A stretch of 64,000 nucleotides of DNA, from assembly GCF_000716605.1 (NCBI RefSeq), contig NZ_JNXE01000002.1:434001-498000 (forward strand), read 5' to 3'. A model generated the notes under the pieces. The model made no database searches and was not told the origin of the DNA. It saw only the letters and a list, made by a program, of their open reading frames with translations. This stretch comes from Streptomyces sp. NRRL F-525 (GTDB lineage Bacteria; Actinomycetota; Actinomycetes; Streptomycetales; Streptomycetaceae). Below are positions 41,946 through 50,474 of the stretch, piece by piece. The position numbers and the translations under genes were made by a program. Position 1 is the stretch's first letter. Each line of letters begins with the position of its first letter.

Positions 41946-43331
41946 ATGGAGTCTTCCCGCTCTCCGAGATCCGGCCGGCGGCACCCGCTGCTCCGCACGG
42001 CGGCCGTCACGCTGTCCCTGGCCACCGCGGCCGCCCTGGCCGGCTGCGCCGGCGCCGACACCACCACCCAGTCATCCTCCGCCTCACCGACGTTCAAGTC
42101 GGCCGCGCAGAAGGCCGGTTCACAGATCACGGTGTGGGCCGACTCGACCCGGCTGCCGTCGGTGCAGGCGTACCAGAAGGCGCACCCGGACGTGAAGATG
42201 AAGATCGTCACGTACGACGGCGGGGCCGACGGATCGACGTACCTCCAGTCGAAGGTGCAGCTGTTCGACCGCACCGGCAGCGGCTGGCCCGACGTGGTGT
42301 TCGGCAATCCGACCGACGTGACCTGGGCGTCGGCAGCCACCAAGCCCGACGCGCAGCCGTTCGCCGCGCCCCTGGACGACAAGCTGGTCCCGCAGAGCAC
42401 GCTCGACGGCTTCGCCAAGGGCTCCCTGACGCCCTGTCAGTTCAACGGCCACACCTACTGCATGCGCAACGACATCGCGCAGGTCGTCCTCTGGTACAAC
42501 AAGTCCCTTATGGGCAAGTGGGGTTACCAGGTCCCCACCACGTGGCAGGAGTACGAGGCCCTCGGCACGAAGGTCGCCAAGGAGCACCCCGGCTATCTCG
42601 TCGGCTCGGTCGGCGACACCAACTCCCATGAGTCGTACTTCTGGTCGGGCCAGTGCCCCGCGTTCAGCCTGACGAAGCCGGACACCCTGCGCACCGACCT
42701 CCAGGACCCGAAGTGCACCCGGATGGCGACCCTGCTGGACAAGCTGATCAGCGCCAAGGCCGTCGCCACGCAGGGCTTCTTCAGCCAGGGCTTCGCCAAG
42801 GACAGCGGCTCCAAAGTCCTTATGGCGTACGGCCCTTCGTGGTACGGCCAGTACCTCTTCAAGGCCGGCTTCAAGACTCCGGCCAAGCAGATAGCGGCGG
42901 CGCCCCCGCTGACCTGGCAGGGCGAGAGCACGGCCGCCACGGGCAACGTGGGCGGCGGTGTATGGATGGTGTCCTCGCACAGCGCCAACCTCAAGTCGTC
43001 CACGGACCTGGTCACTTGGCTGACCACCTCCGACGCGAACCAGGCGACCGCGCCCACGTATCCGGCCTACGCGCAGGCGGCGAAAGCGTGGTTGGCGAAC
43101 CCGGCCAACAAGGACTACTTCGCCAATGATGTGAGCGGGCCGTTCGAGCAGGCCGCGAACGAGGTGTGGACGGGCTGGTCGAACACCCGGTTCTCGGACT
43201 CCACGGCCTGGTCCAGCGTCGTACTCCCGGCGCTGACGGCCGGAAAGAGCCTGACCGAGACGCTCCCGGCCTGGCAGAAGGAGATAGCCGGCGAGGCGAA
43301 GACCCAGGGCTACAAGGTGGTCGATCAGTGA
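41946..43331 (+). CDS. Extracellular sugar-binding lipoprotein of ABC transporter
   Basis: This 461-residue protein has a basic n-region (RSGRRHPLLRTAAVT), hydrophobic core and lipobox AGC at about residue 38. The binding-protein body shows QITVWADSTRLPSVQAYQKA, SGWPDVVFGNPTDVTWA, MRNDIAQVVLWYNKSLMGKW and GPSWYGQYLFKAGF, family-1 sugar-binding features. Its stop overlaps the next permease start (GTGA). It belongs to the third ATPase-less sugar importer. Confidence 0.92.
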   Translation: MESSRSPRSGRRHPLLRTAAVTLSLATAAALAGCAGADTTTQSSSASPTFKSAAQKAGSQITVWADSTRLPSVQAYQKAHPDVKMKIVTYDGGADGSTYLQSKVQLFDRTGSGWPDVVFGNPTDVTWASAATKPDAQPFAAPLDDKLVPQSTLDGFAKGSLTPCQFNGHTYCMRNDIAQVVLWYNKSLMGKWGYQVPTTWQEYEALGTKVAKEHPGYLVGSVGDTNSHESYFWSGQCPAFSLTKPDTLRTDLQDPKCTRMATLLDKLISAKAVATQGFFSQGFAKDSGSKVLMAYGPSWYGQYLFKAGFKTPAKQIAAAPPLTWQGESTAATGNVGGGVWMVSSHSANLKSSTDLVTWLTTSDANQATAPTYPAYAQAAKAWLANPANKDYFANDVSGPFEQAANEVWTGWSNTRFSDSTAWSSVVLPALTAGKSLTETLPAWQKEIAGEAKTQGYKVVDQ

Positions 43332-44263
43332 CCTTGCTCGAGACCGAGCGCGTCGCCGTGTCCCCCGTGCGCCGCCGCACCACGCAGCGGCGGCGCACGG
43401 GCCACGGTCGCGCGGGCTACTTCTTCGTCGCGGGTTACGCGCTGCTGCTGCTCGCGTTCGGCGTCTTCCCCACCGGCTACTCGTTCTACCTCGCGCTCAC
43501 CAACGACCGGGGCCAGTTCACCGGCCTCAACCAGTTCGTGAAGGTCGTCCAGGACTACCGCTTCGCCCCGGCCTTCACCCACATGATGATCTACCTGGTC
43601 CTGTGGCTGGTGACGCTCGTCGTCCTGGTCGTGCTGACCGCCGTGATCCTGCGCAGCCGCGTGCGCCCGGGCACCTCGGCGCTCTTCCGCTTCCTCTACT
43701 ACATCCCCGGCGCCCTCGCCGGAGTGGCGAGCGTCCTGGTCTGGCTGTTCATGCTCGACCCCGACGTCAGCCCGGTGTCGTGGCTGCTCACGTCCATGGG
43801 GCTGAAGACGTTCGCCGCCGTCCTGGCACCCGGCAACCTGCCGCTGATCCTCATGCTGATCGCCTTCTGGACCGGCGCCGGCGGCTGGATGGTCGTGATG
43901 TACGGGGCGTTGAACAACATCCCCGACGAGGTGCTGGAAGCGGCCCGCATGGACGGTGCGGGCCCGTGGCGCACCGCCTGGCACATCCAGATCCCGATGA
44001 TCCGGCAGTGGATCGTGTACATGGCGATCATGGCCTTCGCGACGGGCACCCAGCTGTTCGTCGAACCCCAACTCCTCCAGACCGCCAGCCTCGGCCGGGT
44101 GAGTCCCACCTGGTCACCGAACCAACTGGCCTACGTCTACGCCTTCCAGCAGGGCGACTTCAACGGCGCCGCCGCGATCTCCGTCGTCCTCCTCGCCGTG
44201 GGTCTCGTCGCCGCCGGTCTCCTGGTCGCCCGCTCGAACCTGTTCACGTTGGACGAGAAATGA
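43328..44263 (+). CDS. Carbohydrate ABC transporter permease (MalF type)
   Basis: This 311-residue membrane protein starts at GTG 43328, overlapping the previous stop by four bases. The first span is GYFFVAGYALLLLAFGVFPT; the EAA loop is VLEAARMDGAGPWRTAWHIQI. Its stop overlaps the ATG of the next permease (ATGA). Confidence 0.92.
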   Translation: MTLLETERVAVSPVRRRTTQRRRTGHGRAGYFFVAGYALLLLAFGVFPTGYSFYLALTNDRGQFTGLNQFVKVVQDYRFAPAFTHMMIYLVLWLVTLVVLVVLTAVILRSRVRPGTSALFRFLYYIPGALAGVASVLVWLFMLDPDVSPVSWLLTSMGLKTFAAVLAPGNLPLILMLIAFWTGAGGWMVVMYGALNNIPDEVLEAARMDGAGPWRTAWHIQIPMIRQWIVYMAIMAFATGTQLFVEPQLLQTASLGRVSPTWSPNQLAYVYAFQQGDFNGAAAISVVLLAVGLVAAGLLVARSNLFTLDEK

Positions 44264-45174
44264 CACAGACGACCCTCTTCCTCACGGCCGTGAGGCGACG
44301 GGTCCGCCCGTCAAGGACCCTCCCCTTCCTGGTCGTTGGCCTCCTCCTGGCCTTTCTCCTGGTGTTCTTCGTCCTGCCGGTGCTCTGGCTGCTGCTGGCC
44401 CCGTCGAAGACCGCCGGCGAAGTGGTGCGGGACAACCCGCTCTCCTTCGGCTCGTTCCACCAAATAGGCACGGCCTGGCGGCACTTGTTCGCCTTCCAGG
44501 ACGGCGCCATGACGAGATGGCTGCTCAACTCGGCCGTCTACTCCGGCGGTTCACTCGTCCTGACCCTGGCCGTCAGCGTTCCGGCCGGCTACGCGCTGGC
44601 GCTGACGAAGTTCCGGGGCCGCAAGACACTCCTCGTGATCACCCTGGTCACCATGATCATGCCGCAGGCCACCCTGGTGCTGCCGATCTTCCTGGAGCTC
44701 AACCGCTTCCATCTCATCGGCACCGTCTGGTCGGTGATACTCCCCTTCTCCTTCTATCCGTTCGGTGTGTACCTGGTCTACATCTACTTCGGGAGCAGCC
44801 TCCCCAGGGACCTGCTGTCCGCCGCGCGCATCGACGGCTGCACCGAGTGGCAGCTCTTCGCGCGCATCGCGCTCCCGCTCGCCAAGCCGGTGGTCGGACT
44901 GGTCGCGTTCTTCAGCTTCGTGGGCAACTGGAACAACTTCTTCCTGCCCTACCTCGTCCTGCCGAACAGCGAGCAGTTCCCCGTCCAGGTGGGCCTGAAC
45001 CAACTCCTCACCTCCACACCGTCGTTCAACCCCGTCGCCGGCGCCGGACTGAACATCACCATCCCGGAACTCGCCCTGGCCATCCTCATCGCCATCCTGC
45101 CCGTGCTGGTGCTCTTCCTCTTCTCGCAGCGCACCCTGGTGTCCGGGATGCTCGCCGGATCGAGCAAGGAATGA
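44260..45174 (+). CDS. Carbohydrate ABC transporter permease (MalG type)
   Basis: This 304-residue protein begins MTQTTLFLTAVRRRVR, with a strongly hydrophobic first helix (LVVGLLLAFLLVFFVLPVLW), and ends with the RTLVSGMLAGSSKE tail. The EAA loop is LLSAARIDGCTEWQLFARIAL. The stop overlaps the start of the isomerase-like gene (ATGA), so importer and metabolic enzymes are translated as one chain. Confidence 0.92.
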   Translation: MTQTTLFLTAVRRRVRPSRTLPFLVVGLLLAFLLVFFVLPVLWLLLAPSKTAGEVVRDNPLSFGSFHQIGTAWRHLFAFQDGAMTRWLLNSAVYSGGSLVLTLAVSVPAGYALALTKFRGRKTLLVITLVTMIMPQATLVLPIFLELNRFHLIGTVWSVILPFSFYPFGVYLVYIYFGSSLPRDLLSAARIDGCTEWQLFARIALPLAKPVVGLVAFFSFVGNWNNFFLPYLVLPNSEQFPVQVGLNQLLTSTPSFNPVAGAGLNITIPELALAILIAILPVLVLFLFSQRTLVSGMLAGSSKE

Positions 45175-46901
45175 GCGGCGCCCTGTCCGCGAAAGGAAAC
45201 CCCGTGTACCGGCTCGATCCGCGCTACGCCCCCGCCCCACAGGCGGCCCTTCACACGGGCTGGCAGGCAGTGGCCGCCCAACTCCCGGACGGCCCGGCGG
45301 TGTTGGCCATCGACGGATCCCCGTCCGTCGACTGGTCCCTCCTCGCCGACCGCCTCACCCATGAGCTGACCGGACGCGGCATCGCCGTCACCGTGCTCGA
45401 CATCCGGGACCACTACGCACCGCCGGCGCTCATCAGAAGCCGTACCGAACGAGCTGCGGACGCCGACGACCCCTACTTCCGCAAGCTCGCCGACAACTCC
45501 CTCGACGACCTCTTCGAGACCCTCCCGACACCCGCACCACCACAGTCAGGACTGCTCCTCGTCATCGGCCCCGGCGCCGCCCTCGTGGAGCACGACCTGC
45601 TCTGGTACGCCGATGTCCCCAAGCGCTACGCGGAGGCCGCCGTCGGCGCGGGCGAGGTGGGCGCCAACCTCGGACTGCCGGACGAGAAGCCCGACTTCAG
45701 ACGGCTGTTCTACATCGACTGGCCGATGCTCGACCGCCACCGCGACTCCCTCGCCCACCGCCTCGTCGCCTGGCTCGACCTGCAGCACCCCGAACACCCG
45801 GCATGGATCGACGGAGCGGGTCTGCGCGCCACGTACACCGCCCTGTCCCACAAGCCAGTCCGCACCCGCCCGTACTTCAACTCCACACCCTGGGGCGGCC
45901 ATTGGGCCCAGCGCGAGCTCGGCTTCAACCCAAACTCCCGCAACACAGCCCTCGGTTACGAACTGATCGCACCCGAGGCCGGCATCCTCATCGGCACCGG
46001 ACCGGAGACGCAGGCCGAGGTGCCGTTCCAACTCCTGTGCGTGCTGGAACCGTTGAGCGTGCTGGGGGCGGAGGCGCATGCCCGCTTCGGCACGTCCTTC
46101 CCGATCCGCTTCGACTACCTGGACACCGTCGGCGGCGGCAGCCTCTCCCTGCACTGCCACCCCAAGGAGTCGTACATGCGCGAGCGTTTCGGCTGGGACT
46201 ACACCCAGCACGAGACGTACTACCTGACCCTCGGCAGCACCGACACCAAGGTGTTCCTCGGCCTGCGCGAGGACGCCGACGTCGACGTCTTCCGCAAGGA
46301 GGTGGAACGGTCCATCACCGACGGAATACCCATGGACCCCGAGGACCACGTCCTCGCCTTCCCCGCCGAACAGGGCCAGTTGTTCATGATCCCGGCGGGC
46401 ACCCCGCACGCGAGCGGGGCGGGCAACCTCGTACTGGAGATCAGCGCCACCCCCTATCTCTGCAGCCTGAGGTTCTACGACTGGCTGCGTCCCGGCGCCG
46501 ACGGCAACCCGCGCCCCCTCCCCTACGAGCACGGCTTCGCCAACCTGGAGACCGGACGGCGCGGGGAGGCCGTAGCCCGTGACCTGGTCCAGGAACCCCG
46601 CACCCTGCGCGAGGGCACCGGCTGGCGGGAGGAGGTCATCGGCGCGCTGCCCGAGATGTTCTACGAGGTCAGGAGGTTCGTGCTGGACGCCGGGGCCGAG
46701 GCGGCCGACGACACACAGGGACGGTTCCACATCCTGAACGTGGTGGAGGGCGAAGGCGTCACCGTACACACGGCGGCCGGGGACCGGCACGAGTTGGCCT
46801 ACGCGGAGACGCTGACCGTGCCGGCCGCGGTAGGCGCGTACACCCTGCGAGCGGCGGCCGGTGGCGGCCCAGTGCGTGTCGTGAAGGCGCTGGTCCGTTG
46901 A
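45171..46901 (+). CDS. Mannose-6-phosphate-isomerase-like protein with degenerate kinase-like N-terminal domain
   Basis: This 576-residue protein is much longer than a normal class I isomerase. Residues about 45-215 resemble a uridine-kinase/phosphoribulokinase fold (VLAIDGSPSVDWSLLADRL, LLVIGPGAALVEHDLLWYAD, RRLFYIDWPMLDRHRDSL), but the Walker A glycine-lysine is missing, so ATP binding is doubtful. Residues about 235-500 are a manA-type cupin: LSLHCHPKESYMRERFG (HxH zinc ligands, about 328-330), TQHETYYL, and FMIPAGTPHASGAGNLVLE. A further cupin-like C-terminus ends at RVVKALVR. It probably isomerises a sugar or sugar phosphate from the imported substrate. The gene is coupled to both neighbours by overlaps. 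Confidence 0.82.
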   Translation: MSGALSAKGNPVYRLDPRYAPAPQAALHTGWQAVAAQLPDGPAVLAIDGSPSVDWSLLADRLTHELTGRGIAVTVLDIRDHYAPPALIRSRTERAADADDPYFRKLADNSLDDLFETLPTPAPPQSGLLLVIGPGAALVEHDLLWYADVPKRYAEAAVGAGEVGANLGLPDEKPDFRRLFYIDWPMLDRHRDSLAHRLVAWLDLQHPEHPAWIDGAGLRATYTALSHKPVRTRPYFNSTPWGGHWAQRELGFNPNSRNTALGYELIAPEAGILIGTGPETQAEVPFQLLCVLEPLSVLGAEAHARFGTSFPIRFDYLDTVGGGSLSLHCHPKESYMRERFGWDYTQHETYYLTLGSTDTKVFLGLREDADVDVFRKEVERSITDGIPMDPEDHVLAFPAEQGQLFMIPAGTPHASGAGNLVLEISATPYLCSLRFYDWLRPGADGNPRPLPYEHGFANLETGRRGEAVARDLVQEPRTLREGTGWREEVIGALPEMFYEVRRFVLDAGAEAADDTQGRFHILNVVEGEGVTVHTAAGDRHELAYAETLTVPAAVGAYTLRAAAGGGPVRVVKALVR

Positions 46902-47815
46902 TCCCTGTCCTGGAGATCGGCGGCACCCATGTCACCGCGGCGCTCGTCGACCCGCTGGACGGGCGGGTCACCGGCCGTACGCGCACGCCACTCGACGCGG
47001 ACGGCGATGCCGGGACCATCATCGGCACCGTCCGCCGCTGCGCCGATGAACTGCCGGTGCCTCCTGGTGCGCGGTGGGGCGTGGCGGTACCCGGGCCGTT
47101 CGACTACACACGAGGGATCGCCCTCTTCCAGGGCGTGGGCAAGTTCGACGCCCTGTACGGGATGGACATGCGGGCAGCACTCCTGCACGGACTGCGGCAG
47201 CGTCCCGGCGACGTCGTGTTCCTCAACGACGCCCACGCCTTTCTGACCGGCGAGTGGTCCGCCGGTACCGTCCGCGGGCACCGCCGCGCCGTGGGCATCA
47301 CGCTCGGCACCGGTGTCGGCTCGGCGTTCCTCGCCGACGGCCGCGTCCTCGACCACGGTCCCGGCGTACCGCCCGGGGGCCGGATGGACCTCACCGAGAT
47401 CGCCGGACGACCGCTGGAGGACACGGTCTCCCGCCGTGCGATCCTCGCCCGCTACGGCGACCCCGCCGCCGATGTGCACGACATCGCCGGACGAGCCAGA
47501 GCGGGGGAAGAGCGGGCCCGGCGGGTGCTGGCCGGCGTCTTCACCGCACTGGGCGCCGAACTGGGCCCGCGCCTGGCGGACTTCGGCGCGACGGCCCTGG
47601 TCGTCGGAGGCTCCATGGCCCGCTCCTGGGACCTCGTCGCCCCCGCGCTGTCCGCCGGTCTCGCGACCGGGGGCTGGCCGCCGGACGACCCGTGTATGCG
47701 CGCGATGAAACACGCCGGCTCCGTGGGGGACGCCGCACTGGTGGGCGCGGCCCGCGCGGCGGCGACGCCGATCTCCGACGGGTCCCCGGCCGGTTCCCGT
47801 GGGGCACGTCCGTGA
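46898..47815 (+). CDS. ROK-family protein (sugar kinase type)
   Basis: This 305-residue protein starts at TTG 46898, overlapping the preceding stop (TTGA). The N-terminal phosphate-binding strand is VLEIGGTHVTAALVDP and the catalytic region is FLNDAHAFLTGEWSAG, with the aspartate where sugar ROK kinases have NDAN. A second glycine-rich segment reads GITLGTGVGSAFL. The zinc motif CxCGxxGCxE of most ROK kinases is absent; GGRMDLTEIAGRPLED occupies that place. It has no DNA-binding domain, so it is an enzyme rather than a repressor. It would phosphorylate the sugar delivered by the importer. Confidence 0.85.
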   Translation: MIPVLEIGGTHVTAALVDPLDGRVTGRTRTPLDADGDAGTIIGTVRRCADELPVPPGARWGVAVPGPFDYTRGIALFQGVGKFDALYGMDMRAALLHGLRQRPGDVVFLNDAHAFLTGEWSAGTVRGHRRAVGITLGTGVGSAFLADGRVLDHGPGVPPGGRMDLTEIAGRPLEDTVSRRAILARYGDPAADVHDIAGRARAGEERARRVLAGVFTALGAELGPRLADFGATALVVGGSMARSWDLVAPALSAGLATGGWPPDDPCMRAMKHAGSVGDAALVGAARAAATPISDGSPAGSRGARP

Positions 47816-47898
47816 CCCGCCTCCAAGGGTCGCCGTGCGGTGTCCGTGGAAGTCTCCAGCCCCGCGCCGTATCGCCGCGAACTGCCGGATGCGGCTGG

Positions 47899-48393
47899 TC
47901 AGTTCGACGTGTCCAGCGACCAGAGCGGTGTGCTGCCGGCGACACGGCAGGTGAGGAAGTACAGGGGTATCGGCGGCGTGTAGGGCTGCCCGGTCTCGGG
48001 GGAATGGATCAGCCGGGGATGCTCCAGGCCCGGTTTCGGGCGGGTGCTCGTCCAGGAGGGGTCGGCCACCTGGGCGCCGATCGCGTAGCTGATGGACGGC
48101 GGCCAGATGACGCCGATGTGCGAACCGGCCGGCACGATCCACCACCAGCGCCGGGCGTCGGCGAAGACGCAGCCGACACGCTGCAGATGGTCCAGGACGC
48201 GTTCCCCGTGTTCCCGGGGCATGCCCACGGCGTCGTATCCGAGGCTCGCGCGTAACCGCGCGGGGATCACCAGGCGTCGGGACCGGACGCGGTCGTGCGT
48301 CGGCGGCTCGGCGGGGTTCGGGGACGGAGTGAAGCTGTGAGCCGACGGCTCGGAGGAGGACGGGATCGGGTCGCGGCTGCGCGATCGGTACAT
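47899..48393 (-). CDS. Hypothetical protein
   Basis: This 164-residue protein starts at ATG 48393 (MYRSRSRDPIP); the frame extends further upstream only through low-complexity serine/proline/arginine sequence. The first 45 residues are proline/serine-rich and probably disordered. The rest contains LVIPARLRASLGYDAVGMPR, EHGERVLDHLQRVGCVFADA, a striking RRWWWIVPAGSHIGVIWPP segment and a C-terminal PLYFLTCRVAGSTPLWSLD. It has no signal peptide or membrane span. I do not recognise a named domain. It lies next to an anti-sigma-like ATPase and the DUF5753/DUF397 pair, an association common in streptomycetes, so a regulatory role is possible. Confidence 0.6.
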   Translation of the reverse strand: MYRSRSRDPIPSSSEPSAHSFTPSPNPAEPPTHDRVRSRRLVIPARLRASLGYDAVGMPREHGERVLDHLQRVGCVFADARRWWWIVPAGSHIGVIWPPSISYAIGAQVADPSWTSTRPKPGLEHPRLIHSPETGQPYTPPIPLYFLTCRVAGSTPLWSLDTSN

Positions 48394-48460
48394 GGGGGGA
48401 CCCTTCGGCCGAGTGGGGGGATGGGCCGGGCGGGGGGGGCCGGTGCCGGCCAGGCGGGCG

Positions 48461-48985
48461 TCAGGGCGGGACGGGTTCGTCGGAGTCCGTGGCCAGTTCG
48501 GCCCAGACGATCCGCCCGGACCGGTGCGGGACGTCCCCCGTTCCCCAGTCGCTGCTGAGCTCTGTGACGAGCAGGAGACCGCGCCCGCCCTGGTCGTCGG
48601 GGCCGGGCCGACCGGGTACCGGGAGCGTGGGACCGCGATTCTGGTCCTCGACCTCGATCCGGAGGACTCCGTCCGTGATCCGCACCTCACAGACGATCCA
48701 GTCACTCGCGGAGTGGGTGAGCGCGTTGGTGACGAGTTCGGAGGTCACGACGACAGCGTTGTCGCGGACGACTTCGCGGACGCCCCACGCGATGAGCAGT
48801 TCGTCGACGGTTCTGCGGGCCAGGCCGACTGACGCCGGGGTCGCCGACAGGCCGAACAGATGGCTGGGGCAAGAGAGTTGGTTCCCGGAGACGAGCCGGC
48901 CGGGGCCTTGCGGCCCAGGGAGTCGGCCAGGACGCCCGCCTCCGGGAGGTCGGTCCAACGGCTGGGGGAAAGAGGGCGGAACCAT
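48461..48985 (-). CDS. ATP-binding protein, anti-sigma/RsbW-like histidine-kinase fold
   Basis: The 174-residue protein starts at ATG 48985 (MVPPSFPQPL); upstream in-frame sequence is not family-like. The first 35 residues are proline/glycine-rich. The HATPase_c fold then shows the N box as VVVTSELVTNALTHS, the G1 box as IEVEDQNRGP and the G2 region as GGRGLLLVTELSSDWG. Such small stand-alone ATPases act as serine kinases or anti-sigma factors. It is divergent from the DUF5753 HTH gene, the usual partner arrangement in streptomycetes. Confidence 0.85.
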   Translation of the reverse strand: MVPPSFPQPLDRPPGGGRPGRLPGPQGPGRLVSGNQLSCPSHLFGLSATPASVGLARRTVDELLIAWGVREVVRDNAVVVTSELVTNALTHSASDWIVCEVRITDGVLRIEVEDQNRGPTLPVPGRPGPDDQGGRGLLLVTELSSDWGTGDVPHRSGRIVWAELATDSDEPVPP

Positions 48986-49313
48986 CGCCGTACGCCTTTC
49001 GTGTGCCTTCGCACCCTGGGCGGTGCCGGTCTCGCGCCGGCCGACCGCGCACGAGGCGCGGATGGCGACCCGGCCGGGCCAACGCAGGTCGCAACCCTTT
49101 TCCCCCAACTGGGCTGCGCCGTCTCGCTCTTCGACGAGCTGTGACGACGTGTCTTACTGTGACACCTGCCAACAACGCATCGCAACCGGCAAGTTGAAAA
49201 TTGCATGTCGTGAAGTGCATGCTGCTTCCGCCAGGAAGTGATCGAAAGAGTCGGTGAAGAGCGAAACCCTGCCAGACTGCCGCCCGGAGCTGGAGGCGCA
49301 AGGGAGGTAGACC
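48986..49313. other. 328-base divergent intergenic region
   Basis: The gap between the anti-sigma-like gene (minus) and the DUF5753 HTH gene (plus) holds no convincing ORF. It contains GTGTC-N7-GACAC (49149-49165) and GCATG-N10-CATGC (near 49203-49222) as inverted repeats, and a more AT-rich stretch around 49185-49210 that probably contains the plus-strand promoter. Confidence 0.5.
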
Positions 49314-50189
49314 GTGACCGCGGAGACCGACTGGGGCGGAGTCCCGTCCGTCCTGCGCATGATCCTCGGCCGCCAGCTGGAGGAACTGCGGACCCGGGCG
49401 GGACTCACGTACGAACAGGCGGGCGAGGCCATCGGCGTCAGCCACTCCACGATCCGCCGGATGGAGGCCGCCAAGGTGGCCCGGCTGCGCCTGGCGGACG
49501 CGGAAAAGCTGCTGCAGGTCTATGGGGTGACGGACCGTCAGGAGATCGACACCTTCCTGAAGTCGGTCCGCGAGGCGAGCAAGCGCGGCTGGTGGCACAC
49601 GTACCGCGACGTCATGCCGGACTGGTTCGCCGCGTATCTGAGCCTGGAGCAGGCGGCGTTGCAGGTCCGCGCCTACGAGAACGAGTTCGTCCACGGGCTG
49701 TTGCAGACCGAGGAGTACGCACGGGCCCTGCTCGGCGCGGGCAACCCGCACGCCCCCACCGAGGCCACGGAGCGCCGGGTCGCCCTTCGTATGCGCCGCC
49801 AGGAACTGCTGACCCGCGAAGCACCGCCGCGGGTCTGGGTCGTCATGGACGAGACGGTACTGAGGTGGCCGGTCGGGGGTGCCGCGGTGATGCGCGCCCA
49901 GGTCGCCCACTTGATCGAGGTCAACCGGCTGCCCCATGTGACGCTGCAGATCATGCCGTTCGCCAACGGCCCGCACCCGGCCATGCGGGCCGGGGCGTTC
50001 CACCTCTTCCGGTTCCGGGCGGCCGAACTGCCCGACGTCGTCTATCTCAACGGCCTGGTGGGCGCTGTCTATCTGGACAAGGGCGACGACGTCGTGGTGT
50101 ACCGCGAGGCCCTGGACCGGCTGGGTGCCCAGGCGGCGCCCGCCCGCAAGACCGAGGCCCTCCTCGGTGCGATTCGCAAGGAGCTCTGA
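49314..50189 (+). CDS. Helix-turn-helix regulator with DUF5753 domain (WhiJ-like)
   Basis: This 291-residue protein starts at GTG 49314. The XRE-type HTH is at about 15-75 (LRTRAGLTYEQAGEAIGVSH, STIRRMEAAK). The DUF5753 domain occupies about 95-285 (WFAAYLSLEQAALQVRAYEN, VHGLLQTEEYARALL, LPHVTLQIMPFANGPHPAM). The DUF397 gene starts one base after its stop. In streptomycetes these pairs act like toxin-antitoxin or developmental-control modules together with a small ATPase. Confidence 0.92.
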   Translation: MTAETDWGGVPSVLRMILGRQLEELRTRAGLTYEQAGEAIGVSHSTIRRMEAAKVARLRLADAEKLLQVYGVTDRQEIDTFLKSVREASKRGWWHTYRDVMPDWFAAYLSLEQAALQVRAYENEFVHGLLQTEEYARALLGAGNPHAPTEATERRVALRMRRQELLTREAPPRVWVVMDETVLRWPVGGAAVMRAQVAHLIEVNRLPHVTLQIMPFANGPHPAMRAGAFHLFRFRAAELPDVVYLNGLVGAVYLDKGDDVVVYREALDRLGAQAAPARKTEALLGAIRKEL

Positions 50190-50190
50190 C

Positions 50191-50427
50191 GTGCACCACC
50201 CCATACGCAACGGCATACCGTCCCGGAACCTGGGCGCACGCGGCTGGACCAAGCCGTGGAGCGACGACGCCGGCGGCGCCTGCGTGGAAGTGAAGAAGCT
50301 CGCCGACGGACGCGTCGCCGTACGCCAGTCGACCGACCCCGACGGCCCGGCGCTGGTTTTCACACCCCGCGAAATGACGAGTTTCGTCACGGGCGTGAAG
50401 GCGGGGGACGCCGACTTCCTCCTCTGA
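50191..50427 (+). CDS. DUF397 domain protein (78 aa)
   Basis: This small protein starts at GTG 50191, with AAGGAG eight bases upstream inside the previous gene. It has the DUF397 pattern: W-x(3-4)-S near WTKPWSDDAGGACVEVKKL, then VAVRQSTDPDGPALVFTPRE and a terminal FVTGVKAGDADFLL. The N-terminal serine/asparagine signature is slightly divergent. It is the standard partner of the DUF5753 HTH protein, with which it is co-transcribed. Confidence 0.88.
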   Translation: MHHPIRNGIPSRNLGARGWTKPWSDDAGGACVEVKKLADGRVAVRQSTDPDGPALVFTPREMTSFVTGVKAGDADFLL

Positions 50428-50474
50428 ACACCCCTTGTTTTACTGAGCGTTGATCCCGAAACTCCACGACTCGC

